The notes under the pieces: model-generated
What the model was told of the DNA's origin: nothing
What the model saw: only the letters and a program-made list of their open reading frames with translations
Databases searched by the model: none
Made by a program: the position numbers and the translations under genes
Source of the DNA: Cryptomeria japonica
Lineage: Eukaryota > Streptophyta > Pinopsida > Cupressales > Cupressaceae
Assembly (NCBI RefSeq): GCF_030272615.1
Contig: NC_081412.1
Coordinates: forward strand, 18,453,932-18,517,931
Length of the DNA: 64,000 nucleotides
Direction: 5' to 3'
Shown: piece by piece, positions 33,092 to 45,692 of the stretch
How the letters are laid out: each line of letters starts with the position of its first letter
How positions within the stretch are numbered: position 1 is the first letter of the stretch

Positions 33092-34634
33092 TGATAGTTC
33101 TGATACTCAATGTAAGTACCTATCCAATAGCCAACAAGATGAGAGGGGGGGGGGTGAATCATACAAACTTAATCTTCCAAAAAACATCAAATTCAACCTC
33201 GGTAACATATACTTTAGTAATATAACCAAAACTGTTAAAAATGCAAACTCAAAAGCATATAAACATCATAAACCTCATAATACCAGATTTAATGTGGAAA
33301 CCCAAATAGGGAAAAGCCACCGTGGGATTTCAGACCCACTAAGAAATATACTCTTCTAGAGTATGCTCAGTTAAAAGCAAATCTTGTTAAAGATTACAAA
33401 CACATTGCTAGATGTGACCCGGTTAAGGGATTTCCCTCAGATCTGTTAGGATCTTCACCTTGTTATAAGTGACCTTGTTAAAGGATTTCAAACATTCAAG
33501 CAGAATGTCACTTTGCTAGAGGGTTTTACAAATAAGACTATTAAGTCCACTCGCTTAAGAGATTTTCTGTCACTTTCACAAAATAACAGTAATAAAATCT
33601 ATCTGCAACTTCACATCTAAAATGCTAAAGCAGATTCTTATTTGTTCAATACAATCTAGACATAGAACTAATCTTGTCTATCTGCTGGGCTTCTATACTC
33701 TGTTATTCAAACAGGTCTTCAAGCTTTTGTATTCGATAATCACTATGTAGCATCCATGTGCATACACTTGCCCGCATACATTGTTTATCAACAGTTCCCT
33801 ATTTATAAACAATTAGCTAACCACTTAATCTCCTTGATCACATTTCCCATGATCAATCATAGCCATCAGATCTTCAATCTTGTTCAGGTTCAATGCATCT
33901 TTCAATCTAAAAATGTTTTACCTCGCTTTGGAACTTGTATATATTTCTTGGAACTTGTGCTAGGGTATTACAGTTCAATCTACGATGTAGATCTTCCTGC
34001 TGATCTTCCATTGCCATAGATTCTTAACAAACTTCATTTACAGCATACCAATCATTTAATCAGTTCTAGCTCATCAGCTTCCTTCATTAAATAATGCATG
34101 TAACCATTTAATGCATTCTGTTATAGCTCAGTTACAACTCGGTTACAACTCGGTAAATACTAAATTTCACTCGGTAGTCATTCTGCCTTCACTAACCGAT
34201 AGCGATAACCTTAGGGTTTACCTACTAGGTTCCTTAGGGTTTACCAACTAGGTTCTTTGCTCGATAACATAGTATAGTATTAACCTTACAATTTATAACA
34301 TATGTATGATGTTGAAACAATCTAAACATCATGATCTCATCATTGTCTAACTCAGTAATAGTTGCCCATTGAATACCTTATTCATCCCCTTATTCATCAT
34401 ATTCTTTCTATGTCTTTTACCGACATCTTTATACTCTTCAAATCATACTTCTCAAGATATGGCAACATCATACTGAATTAGAAAATCAATTTCTTGACAT
34501 CAATGACAAAATAATAATATCAAGACAGTAAACATCCTTAATCAGTTATATCCATAATCATCAACAACCTTCTCAATATCCTTATTGAAATGCCAACAAT
34601 CTCCCATTGTTTGTTATAATGCCAAATGCTAACA
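33092..34634 (-). repeat. Element B 5' LTR
   Basis: 1543 bp, minus strand, starting TGTTAGCATTTGGC at 34634. It is 32 bp longer than the 3' LTR, mainly from two small duplications (CGGTTACAACT near 34140 and AGGGTTTACC near 34213-34247). It has the same 36-bp extension at its start as the 3' LTR. TATA box at 33800-33807. Confidence 0.92.
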
Positions 34635-34639
34635 ATATT

Positions 34640-34769
34640 GTTAAAGCATATGTTCCTGAGGTTGAATCTGAATGATTTTATGGAAGTTTAAGTTTGTTTG
34701 ATTAACCCCCCCCCTCTCATCTTGTTAGCTATTGACATCAGCTCTTTACATTAAGTATCAGAACTATCA
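34640..34769 (+). repeat. Element C 5' LTR, remaining part
   Basis: It begins at the base after the duplicated ATATT and matches the last ~130 bp of the C 3' LTR, ending GTATCAGAACTATCA. It includes the C-tract (nine C near 34707) found near the end of all LTRs of the family. Confidence 0.9.
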
Positions 34770-34771
34770 AT

Positions 34772-34783
34772 TGGTATTAGAGC
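34772..34783 (+). promoter_or_regulatory. Element C primer-binding site, initiator tRNA-Met
   Basis: TGGTATTAGAGC, one change from TGGTATCAGAGC, 2 nt after the LTR end. Confidence 0.85.
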
Positions 34784-34833
34784 TTTGGACTCCGGAAGAA
34801 AAGTTTAATGGTACTTGAGGCAAAGATCCAAAG

Positions 34834-35868
34834 ATGTATAAAAGAGATGCACCAAAGCTGAACAAGTCAAGTTTCTCCACATGGCAGAAAAGGATGAAGC
34901 TGCATTTATCAGGTATTGGAGAATATACAACATATTATCTAGAGAATGATTACATTGCACCGAGCACCAACCCAATGACCTTGGAAGAGATAAAGGCAAA
35001 GCAAAACCATATTCAAGCTATGATTGAAATAACATCAGCATTGACTGACTCAGAGTTTAATGACCTAGAAGGTTGTATTGATGCAAAAGCAATGTGGACT
35101 AAGTTCATATTTGTGTATAGCGGTGATGAACATGTTCAAAGAGAAAAAGTAGATAGTCTAAGGGGACAACTTGAATCCATGAGAATGAATGAAGGTGAGA
35201 ACATAACCCAATACAGTACAAGGCTAAAGGAGACTGTAAATCAAATTAAAGGAGCAGGTGGAACTATTGAAGAAAAGGATATAACAAGTAAGTTGTTGAG
35301 AACCCTTCTACCAGCTTATGCTATTCGAGTCTCTGCAATCAATGCATTGAGGTCTGTACCTAACATGCCAGTTTCTTTGGATGCTACTATTGGTAAGCTA
35401 CATGCATTTGAGTTAAGTAATTTTGATAACAGTGGGTCTTTGGTAAATAAAGTTGAATCTGCATTCAGTTCTTTTCATCTTGATGAATCTGATGATTACA
35501 ATGATAGAAAAAGTAAGTACTCTGAAGGGGATCACAATGGAGCAAGTGAAAGATTTCGCAAGAACATGGAAAAAGTGCACAAACTATATGAGGAAATCAA
35601 GAACAAAGAAGAGTTTGAAGCATTATTAGCCAGAAGATTACTGAGAGGCAAATGTAAGTATAAAGGAAAGCTACCTTTGAAATGTTTCAATTGTGACAAA
35701 ATAGGACATATGGCTTCTAATTGTCCTGACAGAGAATCTAGTGAAAAGAGATTACCGAGAAGACAAAATCCACCGATGACAAATCTGATGAAACTGATAC
35801 TAAGGAAGTTGTTTATGTGGCTATTAAAGATGGATCTAATGAAGAAAGGTATGAAGAGAAAGCCCTAG
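34834..35868 (+). pseudogene. Element C gag (344 codons) with zinc knuckle
   Basis: The frame starts at MYKRDAPKLNKSSFSTWQKR and contains the UBN2-type capsid domain (GENITQYSTRLKETVNQIKG, LLRTLLPAYAI) and CFNCDKIGHMASNC, the CCHC knuckle, at about residue 285-300. After ESSEKR an ~80-bp deletion relative to F shifts the frame, so the last ~40 residues are out of frame and the link to protease is lost. The true protease frame starts within it at ~35817. The start matches F at 43110, which supports it. Confidence 0.92.
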
Positions 35869-37100
35869 TATCTCACATAAATAATAATGATTCTTGGTTC
35901 ATAGACAGTAGATGCTCACATCACATGATAGGTGATAAACACAAGTTTGTTAATTTAGAAGACTATGCTAGAGGCTATGTAACAATTGGTAATGATACAC
36001 CATGTCCAGTGAAAGGTAAAGGAACTATAACACTTCTTGACAATGCTAAATGTGATGATGTATACTGGGTTGAAGGATTGAAATACAATTTGTTGAGTGT
36101 AGCACAACTAAACAATATAGGTTACTGAATAACATTTCAGAAAGGAATTGTCAAAGTTCATGACAAGCATGGAAAGTTAGCTGCAACCGGGACACAAACA
36201 AAAGGTAATACATTTCATCTTGACTCAACTCGGAACAAGTGTCTTTATGCAAAGATAGATGATACCTGGTTATGGCATAAAAGGTTTTTTCATGTAAATT
36301 TTGATAATTTGATCAAAATAAGTAAGAAGCACCGAGTAAGAGGTTTACCGAGTCTTGAAAAACCTGAGGATGCTATATGTCAAGGATGCTAGATGGGTAA
36401 GATGACAAGATCAAGCTTTACAAGTAATTCCTATACTTCTAAAGGAATTTTAAATCTAGTACACACTGATCTTTGTGGTCCTATGAAAATTCTAAGTTAT
36501 TATGGTGATAAATATTTCATATTATTTGTGGATGATTACTCAAGGATAATGTCAGTCATGTTTTTAAAAGAAAAATCAAAAGCTTTTCAAATGTTCAAAT
36601 GGTACAAGGCAAGAGTTGAAAATGAAACAGGAAGACAACAGAAATATCTTAGATCTGATAGAGGAGGAGAGTTCACTTCTAATGAACTTAACTTATACTG
36701 CAATGATCATGGTATAAAAAGGCAAGTGTTAGCACAAAGAACACCTCAGCAAAATGGGATAGCCGAGAGAAGAAACAGATCAATTGTGGATTGTGTCAGA
36801 ACCCTGATGATAGAAAAGAGGGTACCTCAAACATTTTGGAGAGAAGCAATCAGCACTGCAATTTACACCCTGAACCGAGTTCAATTGAAGAAAGTAACTA
36901 TGAAGACACCATATGAGATCTGGTATGACAAGAAACCTACTATAAGTTAGTTTAAAATCTTTGGAAGTAGATGCTATGTTCACAAAGATGATAGAAAAGG
37001 AAAATTTGATCAAAAAAGTAAGGAAGGAACATTTCTTGGTTATTCTTCTAGAAGTAAAGCATTTAATGTCTGATCAAATCATCTAACAAAATAGTAGAAA
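35817..37100 (+). pseudogene. Element C protease and integrase
   Basis: Protease: WFIDSRCSHHMIGD, where the usual DSG is DSR, probably inactive. GAG-pre-integrase: LWHKRFFHVNF ... with a TAG inside the zinc module near 36390. Integrase: HTDLCGPM, VDDYSRIMSVM, SDRGGEFTSNEL and NGIAERRNRSIVDC keep the D,D,E residues (frame 36393-36950). It ends at a TAG near 36948 and a frameshift near 37070. Together these make the enzyme non-functional. Confidence 0.9.
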
Positions 37101-37108
37101 GTGAAAAT

Positions 37109-38400
37109 GTGAAAATTGATGAATTTGTAGAAAGAAATGATGAAGGAAACTCCAAAGAACCAGAAGATTATGAAGAATTTGTTTATGTTCAACTGAGAAG
37201 TCTTACCAAGAAAACTACTGAAGAAAATGAAGATAATGTCCAGTTACCAAGTGATGAAGAAGATCATATAGAGTCTACCAAGCCTATATTAGCCAAGTAT
37301 GTCAAAAGACATCATGCATCAAGTTAGATTATAGGAGATAAGGATGATCCAATGGTGACAAGGAACAAACTGAGACTGAATACATGTCTGATTTCTGAAT
37401 TTGAACCGAGAATAGTAAAAGAGGCATTTAACAGTGAAGATTGGGTAAATGCTATGACAGAAGAGATTGATCAAATTAATAAGAATGACACATGGACACT
37501 GATTCCAAGACCGAAGGACAAAAATGAAATCGGTACAAAGTGGATTTTCAGAAACAAGCTAAATGAAAAAGGTGAGGTCATTCGCAACAAAGCAAGACTA
37601 GTTTGCAAAGGTTATGCTCAAGAAGAAGGAATAGATTATGGTGAAACTTTTGCACCTGTGGCTAGACTTGAGGGAGTAAGAACATTGTTGGCATATGTTT
37701 CTTTCAAGAATTTCAAAGTATATCAAATGGATGTTAAATCTGCATTCTTGAATGGAATCTTAGAAGAAGAAGTTTACATTGAACAACTTGAAGGATTTGT
37801 TGAAGACAAGAGTAAAGATCAGGTATATAAATTAAACAAAGTTTTATATGGTCTGAAGCAAGCACCTAGAGCATGGTATGAGAGATTACACTCTTATTTG
37901 ATCAGGATTGGTTTTATAAGGACAAGTGAAAATAGTAACATGTACATGAAGAATGATGAGAACAAAGGAATACTAATCTCAGCCATATTTGTTCATGATA
38001 TTATTTTTTGTGGTAATGACTCCTTATGCAAGAACTTTGGAAATAAAATGAGCAAAGAACTTGAGATGTCATTAATCAGTGAGATAAAGTATTTTATAGG
38101 TTTACAGATACTGCAAATGAAAGATGAGATTTTCATTACTCAATCCAAATACATAAAGGAAATCTTGAAGAAATTTGGAATGGAGAATTCTAAACCGGTA
38201 AGTAATCCTATGACTACCAACTATAAATTATCAAAAAATGATGAATATGCATCTATTGATGAGACACTTTACCGATCTACGATTGGAAATTTGTAATACG
38301 TTGTACATAGTAGATCGGATATAGCACATGCAGTAGGTATAGTTGCAAGATTTTCTGTAGATCCCAAGGAAATCCATACGATAGCAATCAAGAGAATTTT
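37109..38400 (+). pseudogene. Element C reverse transcriptase, active-site change
   Basis: After an acidic linker (37109-37327), the frame 37352-38296 covers the copia [55 protein letters not shown] and [15 protein letters not shown]. The catalytic FVDD is FVHD here (CAT at 37994-37996), which removes a metal-binding Asp. A TAA at 38294 replaces a Gln in the GKLQYVV block. Confidence 0.92.
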
Positions 38401-38429
38401 CAAATACCTAAGAGGCACTGAAGATTATG

Positions 38430-38941
38430 GCCTAGTATATAAAAAGAGACATGATTTTGATTTAAAAGTTTATACTGATGTTGATTGGGCAGGCAACATT
38501 GATGATAGGAAAAGCACAAGTGGTGGAGCTTTCTTTTTGGGAGAAAGACTAGTAAGTTGGCTTAGAAAGAAATAAGGATGTATTTCACAGTCAACAACAG
38601 AAGCTAAATATGTTGCTACAACATTGAATTGTACCAATATAGCATGGATCAAGCAACTATTGGAAGGTATAAATGAAAAAGTTACAGAGCCAGTAACTAT
38701 ATTTTGTGATAATACTAGTGCCATTAACATTTCAAAGAATCCAGTGATGCACTCTAAGACAAAGCATATATCTATAAAGTATCATTATCTCAGAGAAGAA
38801 GTTCAAGAGAAGAAAGTTATGCTGAAATATATCAGTTCAAAGGAGCAATTAGCAGATATCTTCACCAAGCCACTGTCAAGGGACACTTTTGAGTATGTCA
38901 AAAGCAAGTTAGGAGTCCCACCCCTATCTTCTGCTCACTGA
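38430..38941 (+). pseudogene. Element C RNase H
   Basis: VYTDVDWAGNIDDRKSTSGG starts the domain; a TAA near 38572 (after LRKK) breaks it. STTEAKYVA, FCDNTSAINISKNP, KHISIKYHYLRE and TKPLSRDTFEYVKSKLG complete it to the stop at 38941. E-to-K in the TEAKY block (TEVEY in B, VEAEY in F) changes a catalytic Glu. Confidence 0.9.
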
Positions 38942-39371
38942 CCGAGTTCGGTGAAAGCATCAATTCGATGAATCCACAGAATATTATGTGTGGATTGATG
39001 TTGATTTACACTTTAGGAGGTCACCTAAAGTTGTGCAGGAAATAGTGAGTAGAGACAAGTTGCTCTGACCGAGACTGAGATGATACACAACAAGGCAAAT
39101 CACTTCACAGAGGAAGAAATCCTGATTTAGTCCTTTTACTTTTTGGCATTGTTGTCAAAGGGGGAGAAGACTAAATGGTAAAATGGAGAAGACTAAATGG
39201 TATAATCTTAAATGAAGAAGTTAACAGAAGACTAATGACAGGGGGAGAAGACTTTCAGAAGAAGTCTACAGCTCAAAGATAACAGGAGAAGTTTAACAGC
39301 AATCTGAATCCGAATCAATATGAATATCTTGTTGTTATTACCTTTTAATTATTGGTTTTGCCATCAATGCC
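38942..39371 (+). other. Element C 3' noncoding region
   Basis: 430 bp without a gene. It includes GTTGTCAAAGGGGGAGAAGA at 39151-39170, a second PPT-like word, and a further CAGGGGGAGAAGAC near 39240. Confidence 0.6.
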
Positions 39372-39383
39372 AAAGGGGGAGAT
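39372..39383 (+). promoter_or_regulatory. Element C polypurine tract
   Basis: AAAGGGGGAGAT directly before the LTR start TGTTGGAA at 39384. Confidence 0.85.
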
Positions 39384-40882
39384 TGTTGGAATTTTCAGTA
39401 GATAGAAAGATTGTTGATATTCATTAAGGATATTGAGAAGGTTGTTGAAGACTATTTGATATAATTTAAAAGGATGATGACTATCTTTATAACATTATTT
39501 TGTCATTGATGTCAAGAAATTGATTTTCTGATTCAGTATGATGTTGCCATATCTTGAGGAGATTGATTTGAAGAAAATTAAGTGGTCGGTAAAAGAGACA
39601 GAAAGAATATGATAAGAAAGGGGAGAAATAAGTTATTCAATGGGCAACTATTACCGAGTTAGACAATGATGAGATCGTGATGTTTAGATTGTTTTGATAT
39701 CCTACATTTGTTGTTGATTGTAAGGTTAATACTGTACTCTGTCACCAAGCAAAGAACTTAGTCGGTAAACCCTAAGCTTATCGATATCGGTTAATGAAGG
39801 TGGAATGTCTACTGAGTAAAGTTTAGTATTTACTGAGTTGCAACCGAGTTATGACAGAGCGCATTGAATGAATACAAGCATTATTTAATGAAGGACAATG
39901 ATTATCTGGAGATGTATAAATGATTGGAATGCCACACATGAAGTTTGTTAAAGGATCTATGGCAATGGAAAATTGGCAGGAAGATCTACAGCATAGATTG
40001 CATCGCAATAACCTTGCACAAGTTCCAAGAAAGGAATGCAAGTCCCGAGATGAGGTAAAATGTTTTCAGATCAAAAGATACATTGAACCTAGTCAAGTCT
40101 GAAGATCTAATGGCTAAGATTGATCATGGGAAATGTGATCAAAGGAGATTAAGCAGTGAGAATTGTTTATAAATAAGAAATTATTGATGAACAATGTATG
40201 CGGGCAAGTGTATGCACAGGGATGCTACATAGTGATTACCGAGCAAAGAAGCTTGAAGAACTATTTGAATGACAGAGTAGGAAGCCTAGCAGAAGACAAG
40301 ATAAGTCTTATGTCTATATTGTTTTGAGCAAATAAGAATCTGCTTTAGCATATTAGATGTGAAGTTGCAGATATATTTACTACTGTTGTTTATTCTGAAT
40401 AAGAGAGAAATCTCTTAACCGAGTGGACTTAACAGTCTTATTTGTAAACCCTTTAGCAAGGTAACATTCTAAATGAGTGTTTGAAATCCTTTCACAAGGT
40501 CACTTCTAACAAAGTGAAGATCCTAACAAATCTGAGGGAAATCCCTTAACCAGGTCACATCTAGCAATGTGTTTGTAAACTTTAACAGGATTTTCTTTTA
40601 ACCGAGCATACTCTAGAAGAGTATATTTCTTAGTGGGTCCAAAATCCCACAGTAGTTTTTCCCTATTTGGGTTTCCACGTTAAATTTGGTGTTATGAGTT
40701 TTATGATGATTATATGTTTATGAGTTTGCATGTTTAGCAATTTTTGGTTATATTGCTAAAGCGTATGTTACCGAGGTTGAATCTGAATGATTTTATGGAA
40801 GTTTAAGTTTGTATGATTCACCCCCCCTCTCATCTTGTTAGCTATTGACATCAGCTCTTTACATTAAGTATCAAAACTATCA
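39384..40882 (+). repeat. Element C 3' LTR
   Basis: 1499 bp, TGTTGGAATTTTCAG to ...AACTATCA, followed by the target duplication ACTTT. TATA box at 40168-40175. It has ~24 bp (TTATGATGATTATATG region, ~40700) that are absent from the 5' LTR. Confidence 0.93.
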
Positions 40883-41607
40883 ACTTTTACCAAAAAGAGA
40901 CATAAATTAACAATATTAGTGGCTGATATACACCTATGAGCTATTGGATGCTACTATTTAGGTGTTTTTGTAAATATTTGGGAGGATAAACTCAGATGGA
41001 TTGGTTTCATGATTTAATTCCACTTGAAGAGAAGAAGATGTGCCTTAATCTTGAGCCTAAAGTTAAATTTATTGTGTTGAAGTCTCGAGACCCTAGATCT
41101 TCCATCCTATTTGTTGAAACCAGGCCTGGAACCTACATGTGTTATCAAACCCTCATGATAATTGAGATCAAATTACCCCTATCCTAAAGGACATGAGTTA
41201 TGGACATTGGATTTTTATGTAAGTTGTGCCAATGTTGGTTCAGGAGTAGGGATGATCTTTGTCTCACCAGACGGCTATAGGTTTCCCTACGCCTTCAAAC
41301 TAGAATTTATTAATACCAATAAAATTACAGAATATGAAGATTTATTTCTTGGTTTAGGATTAGCTAAGGAAAAGGGGATTAAGAAGTTTAAAGTTGTTGG
41401 TGACGTTGAGATGGTTGTCAAACAAGTCAAAAAACTTTATACTGTGAAGAATAGCCATTTGAAACATTACAAAAATGAGGTTTGGGACTGCATTGGATTC
41501 TTCGATGCCTTCACAATTGAATTTGTCCCGAGAAGTTAGAACACAAGAGTGGACTCATTAGTTGTTTTAGCCTCTCTACTCTTGCCCCATCTTGATGTTG
41601 TGGATAA
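40883..41607 (+). pseudogene. Element E fragment 2: protease end and RNase H
   Basis: It resumes after ACTTT with KRHKLTILVADI, the continuation of the protease cut at 15078. Then comes a decayed stretch with stops (~40980-41190). From ~41195 an archaeal-type RNase H follows: WTLDFYVSCANVGSGVGMIF, NKITEYEDL (Glu), VVGDVEMVV (Asp), IEFVPRS and then RVDSLVVLAS (last Asp) after a TAG. It is cut by element F at the target GATAA (41603-41607). The RNase H precedes the RT found in fragment 3, which is unusual. Confidence 0.75.
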
Positions 41608-43045
41608 TGTTGGCATTTCAATAGAAGAACATTATTGATATAACTAAAGAAGGATGATAACTATCTTTAGAACATTATTTTGTCATTGATATCAAGAAAT
41701 TGATATTTTGATTCAGTATGATGTTGTCGTATCTTGAGAAGATTGATTTGAAGAGAATTAAGATGTCGGTAAAAGGCACAGAAAGAATGTGATGAATAAG
41801 GGGATAAATAAGTTATTCAATGGGCAACTATTACTGAGTTAGACAATGATGAGATCATGATGTTTAGATTGTTTTGATATCCTACATATGTTGTTGATTG
41901 TAAGGTTAATACTATACTATGTCACCGAGCAAAGAACCTAGTCGGTAAACCCTAAGGTTATCGATATCGGTTAATGAAGATGGAATGTCTACCGAGTGAA
42001 GTTTAGTATTTACCGAGTTGCAACCAAGTTATGATAGATCACATTGGATGGATAAAAGCATTATTTAATGAAGGATGCTGATGAGATGGAGTTGAATAAA
42101 TGATTGGTATGCCATGAATGAAGTTTGTTAAAGATCTACGGCAATGGAAAATACAGGAGGAAGATCTACAGCACAGATTGAACCGCAATACCCTAGCACA
42201 AGTTCTTAGGAAGGAATGCAAGTTCCAAGGCGAGGTAAAACATTTTTCAGATCGAAGGATACATTGAACCTAGTCAAGATTGAAGATCTGATGGCTATGA
42301 CTGATCATGGGAAATGTGATCAAGGAGATTCAGCGGTTAGCAAATTTTTTATAAATAAGGAATTGTTGATAAACAATGTATGCGGGCAAGTGTAAGCATG
42401 GGGATTCTACATAGTGATTGCCGAGCATAGAAGCTTGAAGACCTGTTTAAATAACAGAGTAGGGAGCCTAGCAAAGGGACAAGATAAGTCCTAAGACAAG
42501 ATTGTTTTGAGCAAATAGAATCTGCTTTAGCATTTTAGATGTGAAGTTGCAGATATATTTTTATTACTGTTATTTTGTAAGTGACAGAAAATCTCTTAAC
42601 CGAGTGGACCTAATAGTCTTATTTGTAAATCCTCTAGCAAGGTAACATTCTAGTTGAGTGTTTGAAATCCTTTGACAAGGTCACTTCTAACAAAGTGAAG
42701 ATCCTAACAGATCTGAGGGAAATCCTTTAACAGGGTCACATCTAGCAATGCGTTTGTAATCTTTAACGGGATTTTCTTTTAACCGAGCATACTCTAGAAG
42801 AGTATATTTCTTAGTGGGTCCAAAATCCCATAGTAGTTTTTCCCTATTTGGGTTTCCACGTTAAATCTAGTGTTATATGTGTTATGATGATTATGTCTTT
42901 ATGAGTTAGCATGTTTAGCAGTTTTTGGTTATATTGCTGAAGTATAAGTTACTGAGGTTGAATCTGTTGATTTTATTAAAGATTAAGTTTGTATGATTCA
43001 CCCCCTCCCTCTCATCTTGTTAGCTATTGGCATCAGAACTTTACA
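41608..43045 (+). repeat. Element F 5' LTR
   Basis: 1438 bp, TGTTGGCATTTCAATAG to ...CAGAACTTTACA. TATA box at 42350-42357. The C-tract near the end is short and interrupted (CCCCCTCCC). Confidence 0.94.
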
Positions 43046-43047
43046 AT

Positions 43048-43059
43048 TGGTATCAAATC
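43048..43059 (+). promoter_or_regulatory. Element F primer-binding site, initiator tRNA-Met
   Basis: TGGTATCAAATC, a decayed version of TGGTATCAGAGC, 2 nt after the LTR end. Confidence 0.8.
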
Positions 43060-43109
43060 TTTGGACTCCGGAAGAAAAGTTTGAAGGTACTTGAGGCAAA
43101 GATCTGAAG

Positions 43110-44462
43110 ATGTATAAAAGGGATGCACCAAAGCTGAACAAGTCAAGTTTCTCCACATGGCAGAAAAGGATGAAGCTACATTTATCAGGAATTGGAGAAT
43201 ATGCAACATATTATTTGGAGAATGATTACATACCACTAAGCACCAACCCAATGACCTTGGAAGAGATAAAGGCAAAGCAAGAACATATTCAAGCTATGAT
43301 TGAAATAACATCAGAGTTTAATGATCTAGAAGGTTGTAATGATGCAAAAGCAATATGGACCAAGCTTATATCTGTGTATGGCGGTGATGAACATGTTCAA
43401 AGAGCAAAAGTAGATAGTCTAAGAGGACAACTTGAATCCATGAGAATGAATGAAGGTGAGAACATAACCCAATACAATACAAGGTTAAAGGAGACTGTCA
43501 ATCAAATCAAAGGAGCAAGAGGAACTATTGAAGAAAAGGATGTAACAAGTAAGTTACTTAGAACACTTCTACCTGCTTATGCCATTCAAGTCTCTACAAT
43601 CAACGAACTAAGGTCTGTACCAAATATGTCAGTTTCTTTGGATGCTACTATTGGTAAGCTACATGCATTTGAGCTAAGTAATTTTGATAACAGTGGGTGT
43701 TCGGTAAATAAAGTAGAATCTGCATTTAGTTCTTTTCATATTGGTGCATCTGATGATTACAATGATAGAATGAGTAAGTATTCTGAAGGGAATCACAGTG
43801 GAGCAAGTGAAAGATTTCGAAAGAACATGGAAGAAGTGCACAAACTATATGAGGAAATCAAAAACCAAGAAGAGTTTGAAGCATTAATAGGCAGAAGGTT
43901 ACCAAGAGGAAAAGGTAAGTATAAAGGAAAGCTACCTTTAAAATGTTTTAACTGTGATAAAATAGGACATATGGCTTCTAACTGTCCAAACAAAGAATCT
44001 AGTGAAAAGAGAGAATATCAAAATAATAGGCAGAAAGACAACCAGTACAGAGGACACCGAGACTTCAGAAGGAGAGACAAAAAGACATGCCTAGTAGTTG
44101 ATGAGGAATCCAACGATGATAAATCTGATGAAATTGATACAGAGGAAGTTGTTTATGTGGCTATTAAAGATGGATCAGATGAAAAAAGGTATGAAGAAAA
44201 AGCCCTAATATCTCACATAAATAATAATGATTCTTGGATCATAGACGGTGGATGCTCACATCACATGATAGGTGATAAACTCAAGTTTGTTAAATTAGAA
44301 CACTATGATGGAGGTTATGTAAGATTTGGTAATGATGCACCATGTCTAGTGAAAGGTAAAGGATCTATAACACTTCTTGACAATGCTAAATGCGATGATG
44401 TATACTGGGTTGAAGGTTTGAAATACAATTTGTTGAGTCTAGTACAGCTAAACAATACATGA
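43110..44462 (+). pseudogene. Element F gag-protease (450 codons, one frame)
   Basis: The start MYKRDAPKLNKSSFSTWQKR matches C. The UBN2-type capsid domain covers about residues 20-170 (GENITQYNTRLKETVNQIKG), and CFNCDKIGHMASNC is the CCHC knuckle near residue 280. A basic/acidic linker follows and then the protease WIIDGGCSHHMIGD at ~375, with Ser-to-Gly at the DSG site. A short in-frame deletion relative to C removes a few residues (EITSEFNDLEG against EITSALTDSEFNDLEG). The frame ends in LVQLNNT just before the integrase. Confidence 0.93.
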
Positions 44463-45680
44463 TACCGAATATAATTTCAAAAAGGATGTGTCAAAGTTCA
44501 TGACAAACATGGAAAGTTGGCTACTACCAGGACACAAACAAAAGGTAATACATTTCATCTTGACTCAACTCGGAACAAGTGTCTTTATGCAAAGATAGAT
44601 GATACCTGGTTATGGCATAAAAGGTTTTGTCATGTAAATTTTGATAATCTGATCAAAATAAGTAAGAAGCACCGAGTAAGAGGTCTACCGAGCCTAGAAA
44701 AACCTGGAAATGATATGTGTCGAGGATGCCAGATGGGTAAGATGACAAGATCAAGCTTTACAAATAAGTCCTACACTTCTAAGGGAATTTTAGATCTTGT
44801 GCATACTGATCTTTGTGGTCACATGAAAGTTAAAAGTTATTATGGTGATAAATATTTCATATTATTTGTGGATGATTACTCAAGGATGATGTCAGTTATG
44901 TTTTTAAAAGAAAAATCAGAAGCTTTTCAAATGTTTAAATGGTACAAGGCAAGAGTTGAAAATGAAACAGGAAGACAACTGAAATGTCTTAAATCTGATA
45001 GAGGAGGAGAGTTCACTTCTGATGAATTTAACTTATTCTGCAATGATCATGGTATAAAAAGACAAGTTTCTGCACCAAGAACTCCACAATGAAATGGGAT
45101 ACCTGAGAAAAGAAATAGATCTATTGTGGATTGTGCCAGAACCCTGATGATTGAAAAGAGAGTGCCACAAATATTTTGGAAAGAAGCAATAAGCATTGTT
45201 GTTTACACCCTGAACCGAGTACAACAGAAGAAAGGAACTATGAAGACACCATATGAAATTTGGTATGACAAGAAATCTAATGTAAGTTATTTTAAAATCT
45301 TTGGAAGTAGATATTATGTTCACAAAGATGACAAAAATGGAAAGTTTGATTAGAAAAGAAAAGAAGGAACATTTATAGGTTATTCTTCTAGAAGTAAAGC
45401 ATTTAAATGTCTGATCAAATCATCTAACAAAATAGTAGAAAGTGCAAATGTGAAAATTGATGAATTTGCAGAAGTAAATGATGAAGGAAACTCCAAAGAA
45501 CCAGAAGATTATGAAGAATTTGTTTATGTTCAACTGATAAATCCTACCAAGAGAGTTACTAAAGAAAATGGAGAGAATATCCAGTCACCAAGTGATGAAG
45601 AAGATCATACAGAGCCTACCGAGCCTATATTAGGCAAATATGTCAGAAGACATCATGCATCAAGTTAGATTATAAGAGAT
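44463..45680 (+). pseudogene. Element F integrase
   Basis: LWHKRFCHVNFDNLIKI ... MCRGCQMGKM is an intact zinc module. HTDLCGHM, VDDYSRMMSVM, SDRGGEFTSDEF and then a TGA at 45090-45092 in place of the Gln of PQQNG, after which NGIPEKRNRSIVDC follows. The frame continues 45126-45353 (TPYEIWYDKKSNVSYFKIF), meets a TAG at ~45351, and runs on as an acidic linker 45450-45668. D,D,E residues are present; the stops disable it. Confidence 0.9.
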
Positions 45681-45692
45681 AAGGATGATCCA

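Larger units (their letters stand above)
16424..34634 (-). mobile_element. Element B: Ty1/copia on minus strand, split by element D
   Basis: B is flanked by ATATT on both sides (16419-16423 and 34635-34639), which is the target duplication in the 5' LTR of C. Its LTRs are at 33092-34634 (5') and 16424-17934 (3'). The internal region runs 33091 down to 17935 and is interrupted by D. Without D it is about 7.76 kb. Its proteins are close to those of C and F, so one family invaded its own LTR in inverse orientation. Stops in gag, integrase and RT show it is inactive. Confidence 0.92.
15079..40882 (+). mobile_element. Element C: Ty1/copia, split by element B
   Basis: C is flanked by the 5-bp target duplication ACTTT (15074-15078 and 40883-40887). 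Its 5' LTR is in two pieces (15079-16423 and 34640-34769) because element B inserted into it with the duplication ATATT. Without B, C is about 7.6 kb. Gag, protease, integrase, RT and RNase H occur in copia order at 34834-38941. Stops, a deletion and active-site changes show it is inactive. It sits in element E, so it is younger than E and older than B. Confidence 0.92.
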
